A stretch of 64,000 nucleotides of DNA from Deltaproteobacteria bacterium (GTDB taxonomy: Bacteria; Myxococcota_A; UBA796; GCA-2862545), in assembly GCA_006226595.1 (NCBI GenBank), contig SBGP01000103.1, forward strand, positions 62,001 to 126,000, given 5' to 3'. Under the pieces are notes generated by a model. That model saw only the letters and a program-made list of their open reading frames with translations, was not told the origin of the DNA and did no database searches. The position numbers were made by a program, and so were the translations under genes. Below are positions 51,632 to 60,742 of the stretch, in pieces (position 1 is the stretch's first letter; every line of letters begins with the position of its first letter).

Positions 51632-52522
51632 TCACGGCAGGTAGGGACGCACGTCGGTGCGGGCGACGAAATCGGTGAGGGCCGCTTCGACGCGGTCCTC
51701 GGTCACCATGCGCAGGAACTGACGCTTCTCGGCATCGAGGCGCTGGCGCGGCACGTGCTTGAGGAAGGCCTTTGCCTGGGCGACGACCTCGGCATCGAAG
51801 CGGGCGGCCTGGGCGGCGACGCGACGCGCGCTGTCGAGGCCCTTGTCCCGCGACACGACCTGGGCGACGAGGCCGAGCTCGGCGGCGCGACGCGCACCGA
51901 GCGAGCGCCCGGTGAGCAACAGGTCGCGCGTCATCGCGTTCCCGAGCTCGCGCTCGAGCCGGGGGATGCCACCAAAGCCGGGAATGATGCCCAGCCGCAG
52001 CTCGGGGAAGCAGAAGCGCGCGCTCTTCTCGGCGACGATGAGGTCCGCGGTCAGCGCGAGCTCGAAGCCCCCTCCGAACACCGGGCCGTGGACGACGGCG
52101 ATGGTGAGCAGGGGTGCGCGGTCCAGGGCGTCGAACACCGCGTGGATGCGGTCGATGAACTGGCTGATCTCGCGACGCACGAGGTGCTTGCCCACGCGGC
52201 GGGCGGCGCGGGTCGCGAGTCCGCGAACCGGGGAGGGGAGTCGCTCGGCGACCGCGGAGACTTGGGCCTTGCGACGGTCGGTGCGCTCGGTGATGCCGGC
52301 CTGCAGCTCGCGGAGGTCCGCGCCGGCGCAGAAGCCGCTCGCCAGGGTCGAGTGGAGGATGAGCGCCCGTGCGCCGCCGGCCCCATCTTCGAGGTAGCGG
52401 ACCAGGCCCTCGAGCTCGCGGAGCATGACGGTCCCGATCTCGTTGGTCGGCCCACGGTGCAGGGCGACCTCGAGGGCATCCCCGCGATGGGTCCAGGAAA
52501 GGGCTTCGCCAGCGAGCTCCAA
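51632..52522 (-). CDS. Enoyl-CoA hydratase/isomerase (crotonase) family protein
   Basis: A 296-residue crotonase. The oxyanion-hole motif SGFCAGADLREL, the GGGFELALTADL helix with its Glu and the second glutamate in CFPELRLGIIPGFGG are all present, so hydratase activity is possible. It has a longer helical insertion (about 80-120) than typical. The start is a TTG with GGAGG five bases upstream. It opens the second lipid operon, with the 22-base palindrome 30 bases before the start. Confidence 0.85.
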   Translation of the reverse strand: MELAGEALSWTHRGDALEVALHRGPTNEIGTVMLRELEGLVRYLEDGAGGARALILHSTLASGFCAGADLRELQAGITERTDRRKAQVSAVAERLPSPVRGLATRAARRVGKHLVRREISQFIDRIHAVFDALDRAPLLTIAVVHGPVFGGGFELALTADLIVAEKSARFCFPELRLGIIPGFGGIPRLERELGNAMTRDLLLTGRSLGARRAAELGLVAQVVSRDKGLDSARRVAAQAARFDAEVVAQAKAFLKHVPRQRLDAEKRQFLRMVTEDRVEAALTDFVARTDVRPYLP

Positions 52523-52551
52523 GCTGCCTCCGGTGCCCGTGACTAACGCAG

Positions 52552-52573
52552 CTAGACTGACATGTCAGTCTAG
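52552..52573. promoter_or_regulatory. 22-base perfect palindrome, TetR-type operator of the crotonase-plsC operon
   Basis: Half-site CTAGACTGACA is followed at once by its reverse complement. The inner 20 bases are identical to the palindrome at 60743-60762. On the minus strand CTGACA inside it can act as a -35 box with a TA-containing hexamer 17 bases downstream, so a bound dimer would block RNA polymerase. It ends 30 bases before the crotonase start codon. Confidence 0.8.
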
Positions 52574-52625
52574 TCTTTTCGCCCGCTGGCCTGTGCGCCT
52601 GTGCGCGCCGGCACGCGGCTGCGGT

Positions 52626-53276
52626 TCATCGCTTGCGGATCGAGCGGGTAAGCCGAAACGCGGCGCGCCATCCCGGTTGGTCGACGTAGCTCGCGAGCTG
52701 GCCCGCGCCGAGCTCTGCGCCCACCCACGTGGCGTCGGCGAGCGCGTAGTCGTAGGCGACCTGACCGGCCATCGCGGCGCCGGTGCCCGGCAGGGTGAGC
52801 ACGGCCTGCACGCGGTGATCCGCCATGGCCGTCCCAACTCCGATGTACCCGGCGGCGGGCACGCGGGTGAGCGGCAGGCCTCCGATGCCGACGAGGGCGT
52901 AGACCACGTCGTACTTGCCGACCCAGAGCTGCCCGAGACCGGTCCGATGACTGCCGTCGGTCATCGGATTCAGGCTGGGGCCGCGGGCGTAGCCGAGCAC
53001 GCCGAGTCCGAGGCTCACGCCGACATAGGGCGTGTCGATGCCCACCCGAGCCATGAAGCGCGTGTTGCGCTGGCCCAGCGAACCGAGGTGGTCGACGACC
53101 AGACCCCCGACGACCTGGACCGGACAGCGCTCGCCCAGGCACGGTGCAGCCTGGACTTCCAGGCCCACGGCACCTCCGGGAGCGACCATGGGACCCTCCA
53201 CGCCGGCGACGAGCTTGGCCTCGTGTCCCGCGAGCGGGGTGAGGGCGAGTGCGGATGCGACGAACAGAGCGAGCAT
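52626..53276 (-). CDS. Exported Gly/Ala-rich protein, possibly an outer-membrane protein
   Basis: A 216-residue protein with a signal peptide (about 1-17, MLALFVASALALTPLAG). The mature part has alternating beta-strand patterns (VGVSLGLGVLGYARG, YDVVYALVGIGGLPLTR, WVGAELGAGQLASYVD) and a basic C-terminus (RLTRSIRKR). This may be a small beta barrel, but the C-terminal residue is not aromatic as expected for most. AGGAGG lies six bases before the ATG. It is last in the reductase operon. Confidence 0.6.
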   Translation of the reverse strand: MLALFVASALALTPLAGHEAKLVAGVEGPMVAPGGAVGLEVQAAPCLGERCPVQVVGGLVVDHLGSLGQRNTRFMARVGIDTPYVGVSLGLGVLGYARGPSLNPMTDGSHRTGLGQLWVGKYDVVYALVGIGGLPLTRVPAAGYIGVGTAMADHRVQAVLTLPGTGAAMAGQVAYDYALADATWVGAELGAGQLASYVDQPGWRAAFRLTRSIRKR

Positions 53277-53316
53277 GGAGCCTCCTGCACCGGAGACTCC
53301 AAGTTTCGTGCCAGCG

Positions 53317-54384
53317 TCACCAGCCTCGCACAGGCGCCCACTGGCCGACGACCTCGTCGCCGCGCACGCCGTAGATGACCGGGTGCAGCGCGGCCACCAG
53401 GCAGCTGTGGTTGGGCAGCACGCGCACCTTCTCGAGGCCGGGCACGTAGCCCTTCGCGAGCCCGTGCTCCTGCGACAGGCCGTGCAGCGCGATTGGCAGC
53501 TCCTCGCCGTCGAGATCGAAGACGCGGCCGTAGCCCTCGCCGTGCCCCGGGTCCTTGGACAGGGCCAGCGCGCCGCAGTCGAGCACCATGCGGCCCATGT
53601 GCTGGCCGATGACCGAGGCGACCACGGACAGCGCGATGTCCTCGACCGCACACACGCCCAACCCCAGCTGGTGGAGGTCGAAGAACACGTAGTTGCCAGG
53701 CCGGATCTCGGTGACGCCGGTGAGGTCGTCGATCACGGAGCAGGTCGGCGTGCTCCCGACACTGACGTGGCGGAACCCCAGCCCGGCGTGGTCGGCGCGC
53801 GCCGCGAAGTCGACGACCGCATCGCGCTCCTGGCGTGCGATGGCGAGCAGGCCTTCGGGGTCGTCCTTGCAGCCGTAGCTGTGGCCGGCATGGGTGAGCA
53901 CGCCTCGCACGTCGAGGTGGTCGGCTTCCATCAGGGTCCGCAGCAGGTCCATGGACGCGGGGTCGGTCGGGTCGACGCCGGCGCGGTGATAGCCGCAGTC
54001 GATCTTGAGCCACACCCGCATCGGTCGGCGCGCCTCGACGAGCCGGGCTGCGGTCGCTGGAGTGTCGACGAGCACGCCGAGGTCGATGCGCTCGGCGAGC
54101 TCCGCGGCCTCCGCGAGCCGGGACGGCGGCAGGGGAAGGGCCCAGGTGATGTCGGTGAAGCCGTGCTTCGCGAAGTGGTGGGCCTCGGCGAGCGTGGACA
54201 CCGTGATGCCCTTGAATGGACCTGGGGTCTGCAGTCGGGCGACGTGGGGGATCTTGTGGGTCTTCACGTGCGGGCGGAGCCTGACGCCGAGCGCATCGGC
54301 CTTCGCGGCCATGGCCTCGGCGTTCCGCTCGACCACATCGAGGTCCATGACCGCACAGGGCGTGGGCAGGTCGTGGATGCGCAT
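53317..54384 (-). CDS. D-serine dehydratase/D-threonine aldolase-like PLP enzyme (alanine racemase fold)
   Basis: A 355-residue enzyme of the alanine-racemase-fold group. The PLP lysine lies in LRPHVKTHK (about 41), the phosphate-binding and barrel strands follow (GVLTHAGHSYG, VSVGSTPTCSV), and a His-x-Cys metal site typical of the DSD1/DTA group is seen in VLPNHSCLVA. Members cleave or dehydrate D-hydroxy amino acids using PLP and a divalent metal. The start overlaps the amidohydrolase stop, so the two act together in some way not evident here. Confidence 0.78.
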   Translation of the reverse strand: MRIHDLPTPCAVMDLDVVERNAEAMAAKADALGVRLRPHVKTHKIPHVARLQTPGPFKGITVSTLAEAHHFAKHGFTDITWALPLPPSRLAEAAELAERIDLGVLVDTPATAARLVEARRPMRVWLKIDCGYHRAGVDPTDPASMDLLRTLMEADHLDVRGVLTHAGHSYGCKDDPEGLLAIARQERDAVVDFAARADHAGLGFRHVSVGSTPTCSVIDDLTGVTEIRPGNYVFFDLHQLGLGVCAVEDIALSVVASVIGQHMGRMVLDCGALALSKDPGHGEGYGRVFDLDGEELPIALHGLSQEHGLAKGYVPGLEKVRVLPNHSCLVAALHPVIYGVRGDEVVGQWAPVRGW

Positions 54385-55793
54385 CAGTCCTCCGTGCCCA
54401 GGCGCTGCATCCAGCCGTCGGGCGTGTCCACGGTACCCGCTCGCACGACCAGGGATGCATCCCAGATCGCGCTGAGGTCCTCGGTGATGTCGGCGGGCAG
54501 CACGACCAGATCGGCGCGCATGCCGGGCGCGATGCGCCCGACCTCCGCCTCGATGCCGAGCATGCGGGCGGGCGTCCACGTGGCGGCGGTGAGCGCTTCG
54601 GTCGGGCTCATGCCGGCACCGCCGAGCAGCTCGAGCTCGCGCAGCGTCGTCGGGCCGTGGAACTCGGTGAGGAACACGGGCCAGTTGCCCGAGTCGCTGC
54701 CGAGCACGATCGGCACGCCGGCGGCGTGCTGCTTCGCGACGCTGTTCTGCATGCGCCGGACGCGCCCGCGTGTGAGCCCGGGCTTGTCGAGCAGGCCGCG
54801 CACGGTCTTCGCGAAGAAGCCATGGCGGTCGGGCAGCATGCTCGCCACCACGACGTCCTTCGACTCGGCCTGGTACCCGGGGTCGTTGGCAGTGACGAGC
54901 TCCTTGTCGGGGACGGCGCGCTGGAACGCCGCGCGCTGCAGCCGCTCGGGTTCGTGCTCGATGAGCAGCGCGTCGAACACGGACAGGGTGCTCACCACCC
55001 ACACCTGCTGATCCGCGAGTGCTCGGATCAGGCGCCGCTTCGGGTTCTGCGTCGGGTGGACGAAGCCGGTGACCCCGAGGTCGAGGCCACGCCAGTATTC
55101 GTCCGCGCTCATCGCATGCGCGTATACGCCCTGGTCGCGTTTGGCGGCCTCGGCGAACACGGCGTCGGCGACCTCGTCGGTGTACAGCGGCCACACCTTG
55201 ACGAGCATGCCCTCCTCGATGGTCGCCTTCACCCCGAAGGTGTCGAGCCCGTCGAAGGCCGCGAACTGCTCGGCTACGTCCTCGGCGTCGTGCGCGGGGG
55301 GAAAGCGGTCGGGGAGGACCACGCTGACGTAGCCACCCGGCGGCGAGACGAGCGGCCCGAGCAGGTGCACGTCGGGCGCCGGTCCCTCGGCCTCCAGCCG
55401 CCGCAGTCGGTGAGCGTCTTCGACGGGAATGCCTGTGTCGAGCACGGTGGTCACGCCACACGCCACGTAGGCCGCGAGGTGGTGCCGCATCGCCTCGTCC
55501 GGGTCTTCGGAGCGGAAGTACTCGCCCGGCGACAGCCCGAGGTGCACGTGCAGGTCCATGAGCCCGGGGATCACGGTCGCCCCAGCGAGGTTGCGCACCT
55601 TGTGGGGCGGGATGTCCGCGGGCAGCGCGCCCACGTGGGTGATGGTGTCCCCGTCGATGACGAGGGCCTCGACCTCGCGCTTGCCGTCGACGGCGTCCCA
55701 CACGGTCACGTGGGTGAACGCCGTGCGCGAGTCGACCGGAATCGCGAGCGGCGCCTCATCCTGGGCGAAGGCAAGGGACAGGAGCAGCAGCAC
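54384..55793 (-). CDS. Exported amidohydrolase-superfamily enzyme
   Basis: A 469-residue metal-dependent hydrolase with a signal peptide (about 1-10, LLLLSLAFA), so it probably works in the periplasm. The metal motif LMDLHVHLG (His-x-His), further ligands in VYAHAMSADE and TGFVHPTQ, and the Asp in IVLGSDSGNWP are in the order seen in imidazolonepropionase- and prolidase-like members. The substrate is unknown; cyclic amides and dipeptides are common in the group. It starts with GTG. Confidence 0.75.
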   Translation of the reverse strand: MLLLLSLAFAQDEAPLAIPVDSRTAFTHVTVWDAVDGKREVEALVIDGDTITHVGALPADIPPHKVRNLAGATVIPGLMDLHVHLGLSPGEYFRSEDPDEAMRHHLAAYVACGVTTVLDTGIPVEDAHRLRRLEAEGPAPDVHLLGPLVSPPGGYVSVVLPDRFPPAHDAEDVAEQFAAFDGLDTFGVKATIEEGMLVKVWPLYTDEVADAVFAEAAKRDQGVYAHAMSADEYWRGLDLGVTGFVHPTQNPKRRLIRALADQQVWVVSTLSVFDALLIEHEPERLQRAAFQRAVPDKELVTANDPGYQAESKDVVVASMLPDRHGFFAKTVRGLLDKPGLTRGRVRRMQNSVAKQHAAGVPIVLGSDSGNWPVFLTEFHGPTTLRELELLGGAGMSPTEALTAATWTPARMLGIEAEVGRIAPGMRADLVVLPADITEDLSAIWDASLVVRAGTVDTPDGWMQRLGTED

Positions 55794-55864
55794 GAGGCCT
55801 CCAGTCGGGGGCTATACCGCGCTCCCGGCGGCCCGCGGACGGGGTGTCGCCTCGTGTTGCAGCG

Positions 55865-57361
55865 TCAGGCGGCGTGGTCGGCGCGAACCCTCGCGACGCC
55901 GGCGGCCAGCTCGGGATGAAGCGGCGGCAGGTGGTCCCAGGGGTCGCCATCCGAGCCGAGACCTTTTCGGAACGGGAAGGTCGGGTGGTAGGCGCGCACC
56001 TGGTCGACGAGCAGCTGGCCCATCTTGCCCATGCGCTCGAGGTTGCGGACCACGCTGTCGAGGATGCCGTCTCGCACGGCCTCTTCGTGTGCATCCACCC
56101 AGTTCAGCACGTCGTACAGCGCTTGATCGAGGTCCGGGTCGTCCACCCGCAGGGCGAGCTCGGGGTGTCCGCGGTCGGCCATGAGGTTCGGGATGCGCTC
56201 GTCCATGGTGATGCCGATGGACGGGACCAGCGCGGGCATCGAGGTCACCGCGGCGTGGTAGCGGCTGGTGACCACGCGATCGGCGCGGCGGAGGAGGCCG
56301 ACGAGGGTGGTGTGCACGTGCTCGTCGCTGCACCACACCGGCACGCCGCCGAGGATCTCGGACAGCGGCTCGGCGGCGACCCGGTCGAGCGCCTCCATGC
56401 CGACGATGGCGACGAACGCGTCCTGCTCCTGGGCGTAGCGGCGCACCGCGGCGCCGAAGCGCTCGAGGTACGCGGCCTGCTTGGCCTCGACCTCGTCACC
56501 GCCCTTGTGGAAGTACACCGACGCGTAGTGCGTGTCCGCGTGGCTGCCGGTCAGCCAGTGGCTCACGCCCTTGGCCACGTCTGGCTTCACCGGCCACCAG
56601 AAGGCGTGGATCGGGCAGCAGATCACGAGCTTACGACCGTCGTAGCCCGCTTCTTCGAGCAGGCGGTCTGCCTCGGGAGACGGGCCCGGGTCGTAGGTCC
56701 AGGCGGTGTCGGTGCCGATGACGGCGGGCACGCCGAGCTCGCCGAGCACCTTCTTGCTGTTGTCGTTGCGCACGAGCATCAGCGACTCGCGGGCGTAGCG
56801 CCGCACGAGGTCCTGCAGCGCCGGGTCCATCTGACCGGCCTCGCCGCCGTACGCGACCGAGAGCTTGCCCTCGGCGTTCGCGAGCCCGAGCGCGCCGGTC
56901 ATCATCGTCGACAGCGCATTCGCGAACTTCGACTTGAACATCGAGCCTTCGCACGCGAGCACGCCATGGTGCTCGTGCACGGTCTCGACGAGGAACTTCG
57001 GGAAGATCTTCGGGAGCACGAGCTGGCGGACGGTACGGAAGTACCCGCGGGTCCGCTCGGGATCGATGGTGAGGATGGACAGCTCGAGCCAGTCGTCTCC
57101 GAAGAGGAAGCGCAGCTGCTTGATCATCTCCTCGACGCGCACGTCGGCCCCGGTGTTGCGGGTGCCCGAGTAGCCAGCGAGCAGCAGCTTGAGCGGCTCA
57201 CCCTCGCGCCAGACCGCACCTCGATCGAGGGCGGAGCGCGTGGCGGCGAACTCGATGCCTGCGGCCATGGAGCCGATCAGCGCACGGTCGGCATCGACGG
57301 CGGCGCTCAGGCCGTCGCTGACCTTGTCGCGGAGGCGCTCTCCGAGCTCGCGCCAGTTCAC
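55865..57361 (-). CDS. Polysaccharide pyruvyl transferase-family protein
   Basis: A 498-residue protein with the pyruvyl-transferase (CsaB-like) fold: an opening AGYSGTRNTGADVRVEEMI, a central GGEAGQMD segment, VRNDNSKKVLGELGV, and the C-terminal VVTSRYHAAVTSMPALVPSIGI that in CsaB contributes the active-site His and Ser. It would add a pyruvyl ketal to a surface glycan, but divergence leaves the substrate open. The GTG start overlaps the preceding reductase stop (GTGA). Confidence 0.7.
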   Translation of the reverse strand: MNWRELGERLRDKVSDGLSAAVDADRALIGSMAAGIEFAATRSALDRGAVWREGEPLKLLLAGYSGTRNTGADVRVEEMIKQLRFLFGDDWLELSILTIDPERTRGYFRTVRQLVLPKIFPKFLVETVHEHHGVLACEGSMFKSKFANALSTMMTGALGLANAEGKLSVAYGGEAGQMDPALQDLVRRYARESLMLVRNDNSKKVLGELGVPAVIGTDTAWTYDPGPSPEADRLLEEAGYDGRKLVICCPIHAFWWPVKPDVAKGVSHWLTGSHADTHYASVYFHKGGDEVEAKQAAYLERFGAAVRRYAQEQDAFVAIVGMEALDRVAAEPLSEILGGVPVWCSDEHVHTTLVGLLRRADRVVTSRYHAAVTSMPALVPSIGITMDERIPNLMADRGHPELALRVDDPDLDQALYDVLNWVDAHEEAVRDGILDSVVRNLERMGKMGQLLVDQVRAYHPTFPFRKGLGSDGDPWDHLPPLHPELAAGVARVRADHAA

Positions 57362-58491
57362 GCGGCCTCCGAGAAGCCCGCCGGAAGCGGCACGTAGGGG
57401 TACTTGAACCCCCGCTCCTTGACCCAGGCGATGTGCGCGCCGCCGTAGTCGACGAAGTGCGCGGGCTGGGCGGCACTCGCGGCGACGGCGCGCTGGTTGT
57501 CGTGGGTCACGTTGCTCACGATGTACGGCCAGAACACCTTGAGCAGCACACTGGCGCCCTGGAGCGGGTTGCCTCGCGGAAGGCGGCTTCCCGCGCGGGA
57601 GGCGGCGAAGAAGCCCTGCTGCAGGTGGGGGGCGAAGCGCAGCTTGCGGAAGCCGTGCTCCGCGAGGGCCTCGCCGATCTCGCGCGTCGTGGGCGACGCC
57701 TTGCCGGCCGAGAGGAAGTAGATCACGTGCTTCGGGGACGGATCGAGGTGGATGGCGGCCATGGCCTTGCCCACCCAGTCGGCGTTGACGACGTCGAACT
57801 GGATGTCGGGAGACATCGGCACGACCGGCAGGTTCGCCAACCACACGAAGGCCGAGGGCATCTCGAAGCTGGTCGTCCGCGGGTGGCGGGAGTCGCCGAC
57901 GACGGTCGCCGGCCGGAAGATGACGCGCGACACGTCGGCGGGAAGCAGGCGCTGAACCATCTCCTCGCAGACGCGCTTGGTCTCGGAGTAGGGGTCGAGG
58001 GCGTTCACGCCGAAGTCCAGGCTGTCGTCCTCTTGCAGGTGCTCGTCCTTGCGGTCACCGACCACGGCGGCGGTGGACACAAAGGTGTAGCGCCTCAGTC
58101 GGCCGCGCTCGTGCAGGGCCCTGGCGAGCTCGAGGGTCGAGATGGTGCCGCGCACGTTGCTGTTCACGCACACGCGGCTCGACATGCGGTTGAGCGAGGC
58201 GGCCCCGTGAAAGATGCGGGTGCACTCGGACAGCACGCGCTCGCGGTCGGCGGGAGCGAGCCCCAGCTCGGGCGCGTGGAGGTCGCCGCCAACGAGCACC
58301 ACGCGGTCGAGTACCGCGCGGAAGCGCTCGGCATCGATGTGCAGCTGCAGGCAGTTCCACAGCTTCTCGACCCGGTGGGCATGGTCGCGTCCGCGCACGA
58401 GCAGGAACACGGTCTCGTCGGAGCGGTCGAGGTGCTCGAGCAGCGTGTAGCCGCCGAGGTAGCCGGTGCCGCCGGTCATGAACGTCGCCAT
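57358..58491 (-). CDS. Extended SDR, thioester-reductase/male-sterility-like domain protein
   Basis: A 377-residue NAD(P)-dependent enzyme with Rossmann motif TGGTGYLGGYTLL, the FVSTAAVVGD segment and the active-site DPYSETKR (Y-x3-K). The organisation is that of NAD_binding_4 thioester reductases, which reduce acyl thioesters to aldehydes or act on fatty acyl substrates. It follows the alcohol-forming reductase gene with a one-base overlap (TGATG), so the two may be sequential enzymes or a heteromer. Confidence 0.78.
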   Translation of the reverse strand: MATFMTGGTGYLGGYTLLEHLDRSDETVFLLVRGRDHAHRVEKLWNCLQLHIDAERFRAVLDRVVLVGGDLHAPELGLAPADRERVLSECTRIFHGAASLNRMSSRVCVNSNVRGTISTLELARALHERGRLRRYTFVSTAAVVGDRKDEHLQEDDSLDFGVNALDPYSETKRVCEEMVQRLLPADVSRVIFRPATVVGDSRHPRTTSFEMPSAFVWLANLPVVPMSPDIQFDVVNADWVGKAMAAIHLDPSPKHVIYFLSAGKASPTTREIGEALAEHGFRKLRFAPHLQQGFFAASRAGSRLPRGNPLQGASVLLKVFWPYIVSNVTHDNQRAVAASAAQPAHFVDYGGAHIAWVKERGFKYPYVPLPAGFSEAA

Positions 58492-60068
58492 CAGGCCGTC
58501 CTCGACAGGGTGTGGGTAGGCGCGCCGAGGACCACGGCAGGGGTGTGCGGCGGGTCATCGGGCACGGTACCGCCGCTGATCAGCGGGAAGCACCACTTCT
58601 TGAGCCCGGGGTACTCGACGTCGATCCAGTACGCGCGCCAGTCGAGGTCGGCGATGTCGAAGGCGAAGGCTGCGTGCTCCTCTTCGGGCAGCGCCTCGGT
58701 GAGGAGCAGGGCGTGGTCGCTCAAGAACACCCAGTCGTGGTCGTGCGTGAACGGCTGGAACAGCTCGAGCAGCGCGTCGATACGGCGCAGCTGTCGCGAC
58801 GTGTCGGCGAGACGCGTGCTCATGCGCGAACGCAGGTCGTCGAGCAGGGGGCCGAGCATCTCGCGGGCCGGCTCGCTCCACTCGTCCTCGGGACGGGCGC
58901 TCCGGATGCGCTTCTTGAGCCAGTCCGCGGCGTTGCGGGCGCGACCCACCGTGAACAGGGCCTTGTCGTCGACGGGCGCGGGCACGGGGTCGAGGTGGCG
59001 CAGCCACGCGTCCTTGCCGCCCTTGCGGGTGTCCTTGCGCACCGCGAGGCCATTGAGCTCGATGCACCGGCCAAAGCTCATCGGGTTGATGCCGCTCGAT
59101 CCGAGCTGGTACAGCTTCTCGGCTCGGCCCTGAATCAGCGCGGCGCCGACCAGGGACAGGCCCCGTCCGATGAGGTCGACGGGCACGACGTCGAAGTGGT
59201 GGTGCTCGACGGAGGGCAGGCTGCGGAAGGGGCTCGCGATCAGCCAGGACACGGGGCCAGCGGTGTTGATGCCCTCGTTCCAGCCGGGGAAGGGGAAGCG
59301 CCACGCGCACTCGACGACCGAGGGGCGCACGATGGCGAACTCGAGGTCGGCCCGGTGCTGGAGCAGGCGCTCGGCGAGGCTCTTCGTGTAGGTGTAGATG
59401 TTGGGAAAGCCCAGGGCCTCGGCGCGTTCCTTTCCGATGTCGATGCGCGCCCGGGCGCGCTTGGCGGCGTTGCCTTCGCTGCATGCCGCGCGCAGGGCCT
59501 CGACCTCGGCCTTGGGGTCGAGGGGCGAGCCGTTGGGGGCCATCGCGCCGGGCAGGATCTCGGGGATGGTGCCGTCCACGCGACCGGCGACGAAGCAGGT
59601 CGACACGTGCACGAGGCGCGGGCTGTCGAAGCTCGCGACCACGGAGGCGAGCTCGAGCGTGGCGTCCACGTTCGCGCGCAGGGCGGCCATGGGGTCGGGC
59701 ATGAAGTCGGTGAGCCCGGCGCTGTGCACGGTCAGGTCGACGCTGTGCCGCAGGAAGTCGAGCTCCTCGGGATCGATGCCGCACCCGGGCTCGGAGAGCT
59801 CGGCGCGCACGACCGCGATGCGCTCGGCGGCGAACCGACCCCAGTCCTTGCCGTGCCGCTCGCGGAGGGGCCGGAACGCGGGGCTGCTGCCGAGGATGTC
59901 GGCGATGCGCTCCGCGGCGGAGATCTTGCCCTTGTCCCGGACGAGCAGGGTCACGCGACCGATGCGCGGCACGTGCCACAGGACCTGGGCCAGCCAGACC
60001 TTGGCAAGGAAGCCGGTCGCGCCGGTGAGCAGCACGTGCTTGCCAGAGAGGGTGTCGACGACGCTCAT
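58491..60068 (-). CDS. Alcohol-forming fatty acyl-CoA reductase (FAR)
   Basis: A 525-residue reductase of the FAR family. The N-terminal Rossmann motif is LLTGATGFLAKVWLAQVL, a VHVSTCFVAG strand follows, and the catalytic YTYTKSLAE gives Y-x3-K. The C-terminal part (about 370-480) is the sterile-domain region of FARs, which helps pass the aldehyde on to alcohol. It would reduce acyl-CoA or acyl-ACP to a fatty alcohol. ATGA coupling to the HAD-like gene upstream. Confidence 0.82.
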   Translation of the reverse strand: MSVVDTLSGKHVLLTGATGFLAKVWLAQVLWHVPRIGRVTLLVRDKGKISAAERIADILGSSPAFRPLRERHGKDWGRFAAERIAVVRAELSEPGCGIDPEELDFLRHSVDLTVHSAGLTDFMPDPMAALRANVDATLELASVVASFDSPRLVHVSTCFVAGRVDGTIPEILPGAMAPNGSPLDPKAEVEALRAACSEGNAAKRARARIDIGKERAEALGFPNIYTYTKSLAERLLQHRADLEFAIVRPSVVECAWRFPFPGWNEGINTAGPVSWLIASPFRSLPSVEHHHFDVVPVDLIGRGLSLVGAALIQGRAEKLYQLGSSGINPMSFGRCIELNGLAVRKDTRKGGKDAWLRHLDPVPAPVDDKALFTVGRARNAADWLKKRIRSARPEDEWSEPAREMLGPLLDDLRSRMSTRLADTSRQLRRIDALLELFQPFTHDHDWVFLSDHALLLTEALPEEEHAAFAFDIADLDWRAYWIDVEYPGLKKWCFPLISGGTVPDDPPHTPAVVLGAPTHTLSRTA

Positions 60069-60712
60069 CGCGCCTCCACGATGGGCCAGTCGAGCTCGCG
60101 GGCGACGCGGCGCAGGCCCCGGTCAGGGTGCGCGGCGCAAGGAAGTCCGACCTGAGCGAGCAGCAGCTTGTCAGCCTCGGCGGAACCGTAGGCGGCGCTG
60201 GTGTCGAGGTCCACGTCGTGCTCGCGGGCCCACTGCTTGAGCATGCCGCCGACGTTCTCGCCGACCACAGGGTCCAGCAGCCGCCCGGTCGCGCGTCCGT
60301 CGCGGTACTCGAGGCGGTTGCACAGCAGCTCGGCGCCGAGCTGATCGGCGAGGGGCTGCATGACTTCGGCGAGGTTGTCCGAGATGAGCACGACGCGGTC
60401 GTGACGCTTGCGGGCCTGCGCGACGAGCTCGACTCCGGCCTCGCGGAGCTTGCCGTCGAAGTGCGCCTCGAACAGCTCTTCACCGAGCACGGTGATGCGG
60501 TCCTCGGTCTGGCCGCGGAGTGCAGCCCAGCCGAGCTTCATCGCGTCGGTTCGGCCACCCGAGATCGCAAAGGGCAGGGCGAGGGCGGCGGCGCCGAGTC
60601 GCGTGAAGCGCTCGCGCACGAGCTGGGCGTTCGCCGCGAGCCAGGCGGCGGAGGCGAGGGTGGGGCGGCCGGTGAGCACCCCCTCCACGCGCACGAAGGC
60701 TGCAGACTCCAT
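60065..60712 (-). CDS. HAD-IB-like protein lacking the catalytic aspartates
   Basis: A 215-residue protein of SerB/HAD-IB architecture. In motif I, where DxDGT is expected, the residues are R-V-E-G-V (FVRVEGVLTG), so the nucleophile Asp is Arg and the acid/base Asp is Glu. Motif II (VVLISDNLAE) is present. Motif IV reads AYGSAEADKLLL instead of AYGDSxxD, losing a metal ligand. The downstream PCAAHPDRGLRRVA still follows the family. It is likely a binding or structural partner of the reductase rather than a phosphatase. It is first in the reductase operon, 31 bases after the palindrome. Confidence 0.75.
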   Translation of the reverse strand: MESAAFVRVEGVLTGRPTLASAAWLAANAQLVRERFTRLGAAALALPFAISGGRTDAMKLGWAALRGQTEDRITVLGEELFEAHFDGKLREAGVELVAQARKRHDRVVLISDNLAEVMQPLADQLGAELLCNRLEYRDGRATGRLLDPVVGENVGGMLKQWAREHDVDLDTSAAYGSAEADKLLLAQVGLPCAAHPDRGLRRVARELDWPIVEAR

Positions 60713-60742
60713 GAGTCCTCCCGGCCCGTGGTGTATCGCGAC

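Noticed and set aside
59963-59978. TGGCACGTGCCGCGCA on the minus strand as a sigma-54 promoter
   Set aside because: It lies inside the FAR coding region with a poor -12 element and no gene start downstream.
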